Under the pieces are notes generated by a model. The model made no database searches. It had not been told where the DNA came from and saw nothing but the letters and a program-made list of their open reading frames with translations. The position numbers and the translations under genes were made by a program. 64,000 nucleotides of DNA from Dasyornis broadbenti (lineage: Eukaryota; Chordata; Aves; Passeriformes; Dasyornithidae), in contig VZRN01001776.1 in the NCBI GenBank assembly GCA_013397935.1, positions 164,176-228,175 on the forward strand, written 5' to 3'. Positions 37,301 through 47,246 of the stretch are shown here, one piece after another (within the stretch, counting starts at the first letter, position 1; each line of letters begins with the position of its first letter).

Positions 37301-38819
37301 CCACGCAAGGGCCTCCTCACACATCCCACCCAGCTGTGGAAACCTCTTCACCGCCAGCCCAACGATGGAAGCCTCCCACAGCCGAGCATGTATCCATTGT
37401 GTGTGCTGCAAGCTAAACAGCTGAGGATCAAGTTCCCTGAGGTCCATGGGCCAACTGGGTCACCCAAACCACTCCAGCCCAGCCTCCACTTGCAGATCCC
37501 CCAGGCACACGGAGACTTCACTCTCACCCCAAAGCCCAGCAGGGCTTCAAGAGATTCACCACGAATCTTATCCATCCAACCCATTCCATCACCCAGCAAT
37601 GCAACTGGAGAACCACGGACGATTGCTGGACAATTGCTGCCACCTCCCAGCCCACCTCCATCCACCATGGCCACCCTCCTTCCAGGCATCATCAAGTCTG
37701 CTGATACATGCCCAGGACCCTTTCCTTCCTCATCCTCCCACCTTATACCCATTCCTTCCATGCTTAATTTTGGGCAAACATGGGAGAAATGAACTTTTTC
37801 CTCCTGTTTTCTTGGATCACCATCCCAGCCCCAGGTCTCTGCAGAACCGGAGTTCATCAGAGACCCTTCCCAGCAGGTGTGCTCCACACTCGAGCTGGAA
37901 ATAGCAGTGACACTAAACCTTCTCCAAATCCCTGCTAAAGACATCACTACTGTCTGAAGCCAATGGGATGCCCTGTTCCTCCATGGAAAATAAATAACCA
38001 TTCAAAATGCACCCATTTGGGCCAAGAAAGGAAATTTCTGCCTGGGAGAATGCACTGCTGGCCTCTACCAGGCTCCATCCCACCCTACAACCACACACCA
38101 TCTCTCCGCACTCGCAAAGCAGGAAAGCGCAGACCTACTTCCATCTTTGCAGATCTCCACCATGTATCCATCCAGGCCCGCCCGGCCCGTCTGCTCAGGG
38201 GCTTTCCAGGTCAGCGTGAATGAGTTTTCACTCACTTCTTCCACGGCCAAGGACAAGGGGCAGCTGAGTGGTTCTGTAACAAACCCGCAGTGGTGAGGGC
38301 AGGGCTTGAGTACTGGGACTCTTGGAGGGCAATCACTCAGCCTCCAGGTCTGTCTTCAGTCCACCCATCCTCCTAATCCCCAGCCCTATTCCACTGCAAA
38401 AATATCCTTGATGACTTCATCCCTCTGTCCCTTCTCCCCGGCACATGCCCCCTCCAAGCCTTGCTTATCTCCCCTCCCCACTCCAGTGCTCCCCACTCAC
38501 CTTCCTTTGGTTTCTCTGGTTTAGCTTCGGGGGCTGGGGCTGGGGACTCAGCTGGGGGAGCTGGGGAACCTTCTGGAGTTGCTTCTGTTCCAGCTTCCGT
38601 GGGGACGGGAGCGACTTCGTCTGTGGGGGCAGGGGTCTGCTCTGGGGGATGCTCAGGGGCTGGGGGCTCTTCAGCAGCTGGGGTTGGGGCTGCGCCTGCT
38701 TCTTCCTTTGGGGCTGGTTCTTCCTTTGGGGCTGGTTCTTCCTTCGGGGCTGGTGCTGCCTTTTTCTTGGCAGCCGCTGGAGCCGGTTTTTTGGCTGGAG
38801 GTGCAGTTTTGCCGGTCAT
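28389..38819 (-). CDS. MYBPH: Myosin-binding protein H (10 coding exons)
   Basis: Sarcomeric protein of the MyBP family that binds myosin in the A-band of muscle thick filaments. Ten exons with AG/GT borders sum to 1542 nt, 513 aa plus stop, with all phases consistent; human MYBPH is about 477 aa and the chicken protein somewhat longer. Order: Pro/Ala/Lys/Glu-rich N-terminus (about 1-106, with three PAPKEE repeats), fibronectin III (about 108-205), Ig (about 209-302), fibronectin III (303-400), linker, C-terminal Ig (about 418-510). Seen: FnIII Trp residues and Ig signature DSGKYEL and GVYTCKA. It aligns with MYBPH from the LPKIRMPRHLRETYIR block to the last Ig, including DLIIGNTYSFRVFSEN. 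MYBPHL shares this fold, but the extended N-terminus and the position beside ADORA1 favour MYBPH. The gene is convergent with ADORA1. Confidence 0.97.
28400..30085 (-). other. MYBPH: MYBPH intron 9
   Basis: A 1.7 kb intron. It carries one long CR1 copy (28672-29258) antisense to the gene. The remaining DNA shows nothing recognisable. Confidence 0.85.
28672..29258 (+). repeat. CR1 LINE, about 590 bp including the end of ORF2
   Basis: Plus-strand CR1 with the remnant of the reverse-transcriptase C-terminus (GAGACCCCACCTGCAG, then GACCTGGAGCTGCTGGAG), followed by the full 3' UTR blocks to CCATTCCATGG. Very similar to the copy at 46660-47246. Confidence 0.95.
30086..30272 (-). CDS. MYBPH: MYBPH exon 9 (C-terminal Ig domain)
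   Basis: Acceptor TTTCAG at its high end and donor AAAG/GTGAGA at its low end. It encodes residues 449-510, including the IIWLKNQMEI and GVYTCKA Ig motifs. Confidence 0.95.
30273..30675 (-). other. MYBPH: MYBPH intron 8
   Basis: A 403-bp intron (GTTGGT donor, TTTCAG acceptor). No feature seen. Confidence 0.9.
30676..30812 (-). CDS. MYBPH: MYBPH exon 8 (linker and start of last Ig)
   Basis: Acceptor TTTCCTTAG, donor CCCCAG/GTTGGT. Residues 403-448, including MEPPKFTQPL and GYSTHLFCSV. Confidence 0.93.
30813..31554 (-). other. MYBPH: MYBPH intron 7
   Basis: A 742-bp intron with a weak GTGGGG donor. Nothing else recognised. Confidence 0.8.
31555..31714 (-). CDS. MYBPH: MYBPH exon 7 (second half of FnIII 2)
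   Basis: Acceptor CTCACAG. Residues 350-402, including KWFTVLE and DLIIGNTYSFRVFSEN. The donor ACAA/GTGGGG is inferred because it keeps phase with exon 8; it is the weakest splice site of the gene. Confidence 0.88.
31847..31986 (-). CDS. MYBPH: MYBPH exon 6 (first half of FnIII 2)
   Basis: Acceptor TTTGCAG, donor CGGG/GTGAGC. Residues 303-349, including LKLVDVWGFNVALEWTPP. Confidence 0.95.
31987..32315 (-). other. MYBPH: MYBPH intron 5
   Basis: A 329-bp intron (GTAAGC donor). Nothing recognised. Confidence 0.9.
32316..32511 (-). CDS. MYBPH: MYBPH exon 5 (first Ig domain)
   Basis: Acceptor TGCTCCAG, donor GTTG/GTAAGC. Residues 238-302, with Ig Trp in EVSWSKGG and the DSGKYELTVR signature. 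Confidence 0.95.
32512..33454 (-). other. MYBPH: MYBPH intron 4
   Basis: A 943-bp intron. No repeat or coding sequence recognised. Confidence 0.9.
33455..33543 (-). CDS. MYBPH: MYBPH exon 4 (start of first Ig)
   Basis: Acceptor CCCCAG, donor TTTCAG/GTAGGT. Residues 208-237, with the conserved PKIRMPRHLRETYIR block and IMIPFQ. Confidence 0.95.
33544..36175 (-). other. MYBPH: MYBPH intron 3 with assembly gap
   Basis: A 2.6 kb intron. Its centre is a purine-rich simple-repeat tract interrupted by 264 unresolved bases (34884-35147). Flanks look like unique DNA. Confidence 0.9.
34804..35227 (+). repeat. Purine-only pentanucleotide array with assembly gap (34884-35147)
   Basis: Left side is AG-only DNA that becomes GGGAA repeats just before the gap. 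The right side is about 16 uninterrupted GAAGA units (35148-35227). The gap is therefore almost certainly an unresolved or size-estimated simple repeat. Confidence 0.9.
36176..36343 (-). CDS. MYBPH: MYBPH exon 3 (second half of FnIII 1)
   Basis: Acceptor TTGCAG, donor CTTC/GTGAGT. Residues 152-207, including SDWKAVNQEP and the SSGDKIHVRVTAVSASG strand. Confidence 0.95.
36344..38138 (-). other. MYBPH: MYBPH intron 2
   Basis: A 1.8 kb intron of apparently unique DNA, with no CR1 and no coding sequence recognised. Confidence 0.9.
38139..38273 (-). CDS. MYBPH: MYBPH exon 2 (first half of FnIII 1)
   Basis: Acceptor GTTACAG, donor GGAA/GTAGGT. Residues 107-151, with the FnIII Trp in SFTLTWKAPEQ and DGYMVEICKDG. 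Confidence 0.94.
38501..38819 (-). CDS. MYBPH: MYBPH exon 1 (Pro/Ala-rich N-terminus)
   Basis: ATG at 38819-38817, donor GGAAG/GTGAGT. It encodes residues 1-106, low complexity and rich in Pro, Ala, Lys and Glu. An in-frame ATG 30 codons upstream (38909) exists, but the 38819 start gives the MTGKTAPPAKKPAP beginning expected of the acidic/basic Pro-Ala tail. Confidence 0.9.
38708..38761 (-). repeat. MYBPH: 18-bp coding repeat (PAPKEE x3)
   Basis: Three tandem 18-bp units encode Pro-Ala-Pro-Lys-Glu-Glu in exon 1. They differ by a single synonymous-looking base, so they are likely length-variable. Confidence 0.85.
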
Positions 38820-39062
38820 CGTTGCAAAGCCTGAGGGCTGGGAAAGGGGACGTTCTGGGTTCTCTGCTCTGGGGTCTCTGCTCTGTTTTGGGGCTCGTGC
38901 TCCAGACAAAAGATCTCTCCTCTGGGTCTGAGGTCTGGACTTCGAAGCTGGGGTCCCTGCTCAGGACCAGGTATCTCCACTCTGGACCAATAGTTTCTGC
39001 CCTGGGCCGGCGGTGCTGGGAAGGGGGAACCAGGTCACTGAGACAGAAGAGGGGCTGGGTGA

Positions 39063-39201
39063 CTTTTATAGGCTTTGGCTGGCACTTGTCACCTCCTTGC
39101 AAACCAATCTGCCTGCACAGGCGGGACCGCCAGGAATAGCCACCCGGGACCTGCACATTCAGCAGCCCCTGCTGCCGCCTCCTATGGGATGGCAGCACAT
39201 G
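39063..39201 (-). promoter_or_regulatory. MYBPH: MYBPH promoter (TATA box and E-boxes)
   Basis: Minus-strand TATAAAAG at 39070-39063 predicts a start near 39040, leaving a 5' UTR of about 220 bases. E-box cores CACTTG (39083-39088) and CACATG (39196-39201) lie just upstream, which would suit myogenic bHLH control of a muscle gene. That regulation is inferred. Confidence 0.6.
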
Positions 39202-40969
39202 GGCCCGGCCCCCCCAGCGGCCCCCTGGGCTCACTCAGGACTGGGTAGGCCAGGGCCAGGTCACCTTTCTTTGGGGACATGGTTCCTGCCCCCAGCACCA
39301 GCACCCCTCTGGCTAAGGGCTTCCCCACCCCCACTGCCAACTCCTCAGCCACCCACTGCCCCCCAGCTCCCCCGGACTCTCCCTCTCCCTGGACCTCCTC
39401 ATCCCCCCTGCCTTCCTCAGCACCTGCATTAACCCCAGATCCCCCCAACCCAGCCCTCCCTTAATCCTGCATTGGCCCCCCAAGCAACCTGCTCTCCCTC
39501 ATGTCCTCCCACAGACCCTGTAACCCCAGACCCCTGTGCTCCCTGTTCTTCCCCAGCCTCATCCTCAACCCCCCAGTTGCTGAGGTTGGAAGACAGCCCT
39601 TGGGCTCATGGGGCCAACCCAGCTGCCCATACCCCTGACCCACATTCCCAGAGAAGATAAATCACTCACCAGCCCTATGCTGTGATCTCCAGCCTCTGCC
39701 CCGCCCATGTGACCATCCTTGTCCGTGGAGACTGGTCACCCCAGGACTCGTGACCAACCACCTTCCTGTTACCCCCAAACTCAGATTCACCCCAAATCCC
39801 CTCACCGACCCAGGAAAGACCCATTAATCCTAAGGGCCATAAACCACTAACCCCCTGCCTATCCTGTTCTCTCACTTGCCCTTATGCTGTGCATGAGACA
39901 CTACTAAAAGTGTCTCTGTGTCCTTAACCTTCCTGCAATTTGGGTTCACATGGTTTCCCCGTTGCCCAGTTAGTTCCCTGTCTCCAGGGCTGCTGCTATG
40001 GAGCAGCCAAGCAAGCCTGGCACTCCTGGCTGCTGGTCCACAGGCTCACAGTTCTGTGGTCCCCAGGAAACACCTCGAGATGTGTTCATCAGGGTCAAGA
40101 GGCATCTCAAGACAGCCAGAGCATGAGGCACAATCTCTGCCAGGGTCAGACCATCCCAGCTTTGCTAACAAGGGGGTGGTTTTCTAGGTGGCAGGAGCTG
40201 TGGTCATCCAGGAATGGGAGGGAGAGGAGAAAGAGCGAAGCCCCATTGGCCAGGCTGGTCTTTAAAGGGATGGTGACATCCCAAAACAGAGACTGAGGGA
40301 TGCATTCCAGCTGGAGCAGCATGAGCCTCCTGCTGCAGGAGGGATATTTTTTCCCTCCTGGTTATGTGGCAGTGGAACAAAGCCAGGACACCACGAGATG
40401 GTCTTGGTACATCAGGGAGGGCCTGTTTGCCCCAAACTGTGTGATAACCCAGATGTTCCTCCATTACTTCCCCAGTGAGGAGAATTATAACTAATAAAAC
40501 TCCACCTTCCCCAAAATACCTTTGGAATGCCTGAGGGATGAGCTCCCTGAGGCAGGAGAGGGTGGTATGGGGCTCCCAGGCATTTCTGCTGCCTGCAGGC
40601 CATGGATGGGTACTGGCAGTTCCTTTCCTGTCCAGAGCACCTTGGAGTGGCTCAGACTTGCCAAGTGGGTCACAAACCAGAGAATTCCCTGCGGCTGCTC
40701 TGGCCAGAGAGAGGACAAGTCCTGCTGCCCAGCACAGTGAGGGAGGGCTGGAGGGGACCATCTCTCCGTGCTGCTCCAGCTGCCTTTGGCTCCTGGGAGC
40801 AGGACTGGAGAACCTCTGGTTTCTTCATACCTTGGCCCACAGGGATTTCGTCCTGCCTTGGATGACCTTGGCACCTCCTTGACTCCTCCACGTGACCCCT
40901 CCACACGGCCCATGCCTTGATGACTCTTTCCATTAGCTCACAGGTGGCCAGTTCCAGACTCCCACAAAC

Positions 40970-41430
40970 ATCTGCTCACACATCTTCCCTGTGTCTTTCT
41001 CGATCACGATGTCGAATCTGTACAAAAACCCACTTCATTGCAAAAAAAGTGGGCTTGTTTTGATTACCTGTTAAGGAAAGCAATAAAGAGCTCGGGAAGA
41101 AAAATAAGGCAATACCAAAACTCCCGTTCATAGAGAAATGGGCACTCGGATTTCTCTCTGATTTCAATTCGGGGGAGTGCAGCTGAAAATTAAACACTTT
41201 CCCCAGGAAAAATTAAGAACATCAATGCAATAATTTCACTTGAAGTTCTCAATTTGAAAGAAACTTGGGTCTGTCAACCTGCTCCATGATGTTTGGATGC
41301 TTTTGCTCTGTTGACTCAGGGGGTGACTCATAGGTTACGAGAAAATGAATCAACATGGTTTATCACCCACTCTTATCTGGGCCACGTTACAGGAGTTTAT
41401 TGGCATCTTGTTTATTCACACATCGGGCAA
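40970..41430. promoter_or_regulatory. AT-rich island with paired AP-1 and GATA motifs
   Basis: TGACTCA occurs at 41312-41318 and 41324-41330, and GATA-type motifs follow at 41360-41365 (TGATAA on the minus strand) and 41372-41378 (AGATAAG on the minus strand). All lie within 70 bases in a non-repeat, AT-rich stretch. Enhancer function is inferred only. Confidence 0.35.
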
Positions 41431-43671
41431 ATGCTGGGTGTTGAGCAAACCCCAGCAGGGAAACACTGAGGAGCTGCTGCTGTCCATGGCAAAGGCACTG
41501 CGGGAGGTTGTCCCAGTTCCAAGTCAAAGGGTTTCCCGCAGGCTCCAGATGTGGGAGCTGACGTTTCCTTACCCACCCGCATGATGGCTTTGCTTGTGCG
41601 TTCACAATGGGGACGGGGAAACTGCTCCCAGGAGGGGATTTCAAGCCCCAGGACAGGAGTGGGGTGTCCCAGTCCCCCAGTTTTGGGTGAGGGAGCTCAA
41701 GTCAGTCTGGTGATGGAAATGAGGCTCATATGGAGGGGGCTGTTCCTGCAGGCAGCCAGGAGGGTTGAATATTAAAAATTTAGTGATAATTTAAATATCA
41801 GCAGAATTTTCCCTGAAACTCCAAGTATTTCAAGATTTAGCTGAAATACAGGTTATCTATGTTTTCCAGTGAGAAAAAATCTCTTGCTACAAAAAAAAGC
41901 TGGTACTTCAATAAATTGATTTTGACCCACATTTCCAGCCCACTGAGCCACTGACACATTTCTTTACTTATTTTCCAGGTGAGCGTAGGTCTAAATAAGG
42001 GAAGTACCATTTATTCCCTAAAGGATCAGATCCTCCACCTGCCACTCTCCCTGAAGATGCAGCACAGTCGTCAATCATTTTCCAGCTGTGTTTATTGACA
42101 GGATCCCATTGGAAAGAAGTTAATTTGTTCCCCAAAAGCAGTGGATTGGCCCATCCACTCAGATTCCCGGTTCAGGAAACCAGAGAGCTGCCAGGTGGGA
42201 TGGGGGAAGCCTCGGGAATGCCTTCCCCGCCATGACAGCTGATGTGTTGGTGCAGGGGGATGGAAGATGCCTCCGACAGCTGGGGCAAATCCTGGAGGCT
42301 TCCACAGATTAGGACCATCCCCTAAACAGGACTCCAGGATTAGACAGGAGGTGGTGAGACCTTCCCACTTGTGCGTCGTAAAGCAAAGCAGAGATGCCAA
42401 AGGCCCAGAATAAACGAGGAGTGCATGTCATCCGGGTGGGAAGGTCTCCCTGAAGCTTCCACATCCGCTGTGCTCATCCCTTCTTGCCCCTGTCCCCATG
42501 AACATCTCTGGAGATGCTGGTGGGCTCTTTGCACCCCAGCAGGACTGTGAAAGCAGCTGGGGGATGTCACACCTGGGCCACCACAGGCTCTGGACATGGC
42601 ATCATCTGGTCCTTGGCACAGCCATAGGCTTGGCCAGGGCAGAGGCCAGAGCGCCAGGGGATCACTGTGGGTGTCAACAAGGAGAGTCACCCACAGCCTG
42701 TACCAGGGAGAGGAAGGCGCTACCCGAGACTGACAGGGTCCCCACTGCCACCCCCAGTGGGATAAATTCACAGTCACCCAGCAGGACAGAGAAGGAACCA
42801 TCCCCACCTCCCTCGGGCCACATCAAGCCCTGCACGTATCATGGGGACTGTGAGTCCATGGGAGACATCACAGAAGGACAGAAACATGCCCAAACCCACT
42901 GGATTTCAGCAGAAAGGTGGTGCCCATGCCCCTTCAGGTGGGCTACTGCTGGTGGTTACTGGAGTTGGTTCCTGTGTGGGTCTGTGCCCTCCTTCCTACT
43001 TCTGCTCCTGCCTGCACCTGTCCAGGGTTAACTCAGATCTCCAGAAAACCAGGGAGCTCATCTGGAAAACACACAGTGGTCAACCACAAACACCAGCAGG
43101 GCTGCTGCTCAGTGGGGGCAGTGCCCTGCCTGTCACCTCCCACCTCCCACGCCCCTGCTCCCGGCTCCAGCCCCAGCTCCCAGCAGCATTTCCAGCCTGG
43201 CCGTCACCACGATATTCGCAGCACGCTGAGTCAAGCAGCTGGGGCAGGCGGCAGGTGGGCTGGGACCAGGCAAGGTTTCCATTTGTCTGTCACACGTAAG
43301 CGGACACTTACTTCATCCCAAAGCAATGACTGCAGGCAGGGGCTCTGGGGCTGAGCTGGGACATGGCCCCAGTCCCCCTCCCAGAGTACCCCAGGAAAGG
43401 ACCTGTCCAGCTGTCACCCTGGGGCAGGAGTTTTAAGCAAGTATTGCTTTAAAATATCCTTGTCTGGTCTAGAAAACACAACCAGACAATAAAGAGACAT
43501 CAACAGGAGCATGTCTGAGGTGCTGAGGGCCATCTCTTGCCTGATGGGCATTGCTTGGTGGTCACTGGTGCAGGGTTCAAACAGCCACACACTGCAGAGT
43601 TATCCCTGGCACTGGGTCCACCCCAGCTCACCCCAGCAGCACTCAGCAGCACCAGTTTGATTCACTGACTC

Positions 43672-43878
43672 TCCAATAACCCTTTCTTCATGGAAAGGGT
43701 TGTCCAGCCCTGACACAGGCTGCCCAGGGCAGTGGTGGAATCCCCAGCCCTGGAGGGATTTTAAAGATGTGTAAATGTGGCAATAAGGTTAGCGGTGGCC
43801 TTGGCAGTGCTGGGTTAAGGGTTGGACTTGATGATCTTCAGGGTCTTTTCCAACCTGATTGTCTAATTTCATGATCAG
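43672..43878 (+). repeat. CR1 LINE 3' fragment (other subfamily)
   Basis: CACAGGCTGCCCAGGGCAGT, CCAGCCCTGGAGGGATTT, GGGTTGGACTTGATGATCTT and TTTTCCAACCT blocks in order, plus strand. Confidence 0.88.
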
Positions 43879-46659
43879 TCGGGGTTCACCCACCTCTAAG
43901 TCCCCCAACATCAGTTGATGGAGCAGCAGGATGGGTGCCAAGACCTGCACCCTCCCTTCTGGGATCAGGATCTGCCAGATGCAGGCAGGGGATGCAAACA
44001 CTCAGAATCAGCTTTTGGGCTGTTATTTGGGAGCTGTAATGGGATCATTCTCCTCCAAGACGGATAGAGCAGAGATATAGGAAAACCTATGCAGAGATGT
44101 CCTGATTTTGTCTCATGACTTGCTGGGAGCTGAGCCAGGGAGCTCCGTGTTCCCTCCAGCCTGCGACAGCACCACAGTGGAAAAACCATCACAGAGAGGC
44201 ATCAGCTGCTGCCCACAGCCAAAGTGGTTCCCCCAAGGCCATCCGTGAGACCACCACAATCACAGCGATGGCACGAGGGGACAGCGCAGCCCGAGCAGAA
44301 GCTGCAGGACAGGAGCTCCAGGGCAGTGACCTCCAACAGCTGCAGCCAGGGCCAGCTGGGCCCAAGCGTGCCGGGCCAGCAGGAACCCTCACGCACCTTG
44401 GCACCGCAGCCATCACCTGCCATGTGCCCAGGAGCAATGCCAGTGCAGGGCACTGCTCTGCCTTGGGTGGGTTTTTTCCAGCCCCGTCCTACTTGTGGGG
44501 CTGCCAGCAGGAGCTCACCTAGGATAGCGGGGACAGGGCTGTGTCAGTGCCGCTCTCCTCAGCCTGCCCCCAGTCACCTCTACCAAGGCCTGGGGACAGC
44601 AGCTGGGGACGCCAATAAGGCTCTGTCACCACCTGCCTCGCCTGGCCCTGCGCTGTGGCAGGGAGAGGCTGCAATTAGCAGCTCAGGATTTCCTTCCTCA
44701 TTAAAACTAGGAGCTCAGGAAGCCCTGAGTTGTTTCAAGCCCCTTTGCTGGTTTATTCCAGACATTTGCACCCAGGGGCCACCGCCACACACACAGGCTG
44801 CTACTGTCCACTTAGCAAGGAGCTGGGAGGCTCTGCAGGAGAAGGAGGCAACAGCCCAGCCCCAGGCTTCACCAGCACCAAGGGCGAATTTCACTGTGGA
44901 TTAGGACCAGCAGGGATCTCAGTGTTTGCTCTGCACAAGGACAGGCACCACTTCTCCGAGCCTGCTTTGCTCATCTCCTCGCCCGTAGTCCCAGGCTGGA
45001 CTAGGCATTGCCAGTACCCAGGAGGGTGTTCAGCCCCAGCCTAAGGACTTTGAGGCACTGAAATCCCTGTCAGGGTGCACATTGGCCACTAACAGCCCGG
45101 GGTTAGACACTCCTGTTCTTATCTGACCTTCAGCATCCCCTTCAATGGGTACCCCTATCTCCATCAAGGACTTCAGGAGACCTGTGGTGTCCTTAAGGCC
45201 ATTGCTCCTACCCAGTCCCTCCTCTAGGACCAACACTGGTGTTTTCACTTCCCCTCCCAGCTCTTCCCATATTTTCTCACATCCAACCCATCCTTTCCTT
45301 GCCTTAAAGGCCTTCATTGGCACCCTCACCTACCTCCATTCCCTCTGCTCTCCCCATCCCCTCCTCCCCGCTGCTCCCTCCAAACCCACTCCCACTCCAC
45401 ACTAGGTCCCTGCTGGACTCTGCTGAGCTCCCTCCTGGAGCGGCCTGGTTCAGCTGAGAGCAGGTGGGACCAGCAGGATATCCTGCAACCAGACCTGTCC
45501 CAGCCCTGGGCACACTGGTGGCACTGGGACCAGCCACGTTTCAGACTGGCCAGCGATATCCCAAGGAAGACCTCGAGGCCAGTATGGTGGTGGCCACAAC
45601 AGCTGCCTACACCTTGCCATGTCCAGGGGGTTTGGGAAGGGCTATCCCTTCCCAGGATTCTTGGAAGCAAATGGGATCTGCTCCCTTGAGGGGACAGCAT
45701 GTCCTGGGCTCATCCCACAACGCTCTCTAACCCAAACACCTTTATCTGAGACCTTCCCTACGGTGTCCCCCTCCCTGGAGAGTTCGTTGGGTTGGAGGGG
45801 CTGTGACAGGGGTTGGAGCCTCCCCAAATCCCACTGACTTCCTCCAGGTCCCAGTAAACTGGGAATACACACCAGTTTGGGTTGTCCAACAGCGCCCAGC
45901 TGCATGCTTTCCGTGCTGCCACCAGGGAGCATCGTGGGGACATTCAATCCAGCTGTCCCCCTGCTGGGTCCTCCCAAAATTCTCCGGATAGTGAAATCCT
46001 CCCAGCCAAGCTTTAGAAATGCCTGCTCCTTGGAGTCCCTGGTGACCCCAGAGCCGGCTGTGGCCCAGCCCTGTTCTGGAAGCACGGGCTCGAGTGCCGT
46101 GGTCAGGGCACCCAGGAGCTGCTCCCTGCCCTGTCCCCGTTCAGCACAGTGTGACAGCCCAGTGCCACCCCCGGGGGAAGCATTTTCCCAAAACACCTCC
46201 AGAGCAGCTGGACCAAGACATGGGGCTCAGAGAACAAAATATGATCCAATAACCTGCAAAGAAACAGCCATGGGAGATGCTCCAATCTCATCCTCCGTGT
46301 CCATGTGCAAGTCAATGCCAAAGGGACACTTGGATATTTGCAGGGAAAGGCCAACACCTCCAGCTGGACATGACCAGGGACAGTGAGAGCCAGGGATGAG
46401 GCTGGAGGTTGCTTTTGCCATGAGCCTGTGATGGGCTCTTACCCATCTCCTGGGGCTTAGAAGGTGTCAGAGATCCCAACGGACAAGAGGAAGAGATGGG
46501 GGGGGGTCTTCTGCCTCCCAAGTGCTGACTCTTAAGAAGGAGGAGAAATTTTCAGTCCCACAAAATCTGAGAGCAGCCCTGGGAGAAGGACGTGGGATGT
46601 TGGTGCTCAACATGCCCCGGCCCTGGGCCCTGGGCCCCAGAAACCCCCCGAGCCCTGGG

Positions 46660-47246
46660 CTGATCCCTCAGCGTGGGCAGCAGCTCCAGGGCGATTCTGC
46701 CCCTCTGCCCCGCTCAGGTGAGACCCCACCTGCAGAGCTGCCTCCAGCCCTGGAGGCCCAACAGGAGAACGACCTGGAGCTGCTGGAGAGAGTCCAGAGG
46801 AGGCCACGGAGCTGCTCTGAGGCCTGGAGCCCCTCTGCTCTGGAGCCAGGCTGGGAGAGCTGGGGGTGTTCAGCCTGGAGAAGAGAAAGCTCTGGGGACA
46901 TCTTAGAGCCCCTTCCAGTGCCTAAAGGAACTCCAGGAGAGCTGGAGAAGAACTTGGGACAAGGGCCTGGAGTGACAGGACAAGGGGGAATGGTTTCCCA
47001 CTGCCAGAGGGCAGGGTTAGATGGGATACTGGGAAGAAATTCCTCCCTGTGAGGATGGGGAGGCCCTGGCACAGGGTGCCCAGAGCAGCTGTGGCTGCCC
47101 CTGGATCCCTGGAAGTGTCCAAGGCCAGGTTGGACAGGGCTTGGAGCAGGTCTGGAAGAGTGGAAGTTGTCCCTGCCCACGGCAGGAGGTGGGATTGGAT
47201 GAGCTTTGAGGTCCCTTCCAATGCAAACCAGTGTGGAATTCCACGG
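46660..47246 (+). repeat. CR1 LINE, about 590 bp including the end of ORF2
   Basis: Close match to 28672-29258 along its whole length, from CTGATCCCTCAGCG through the ORF2 remnant and 3' UTR blocks to the truncated tail near GTGTGGAATTCC. Confidence 0.95.

Noticed and set aside
38820..38909. Upstream in-frame ATG for MYBPH at 38909
   Set aside because: The extra 30 residues lack the Pro/Ala/Lys pattern and resemble 5' UTR repeats; the 38819 start gives the expected N-terminus.
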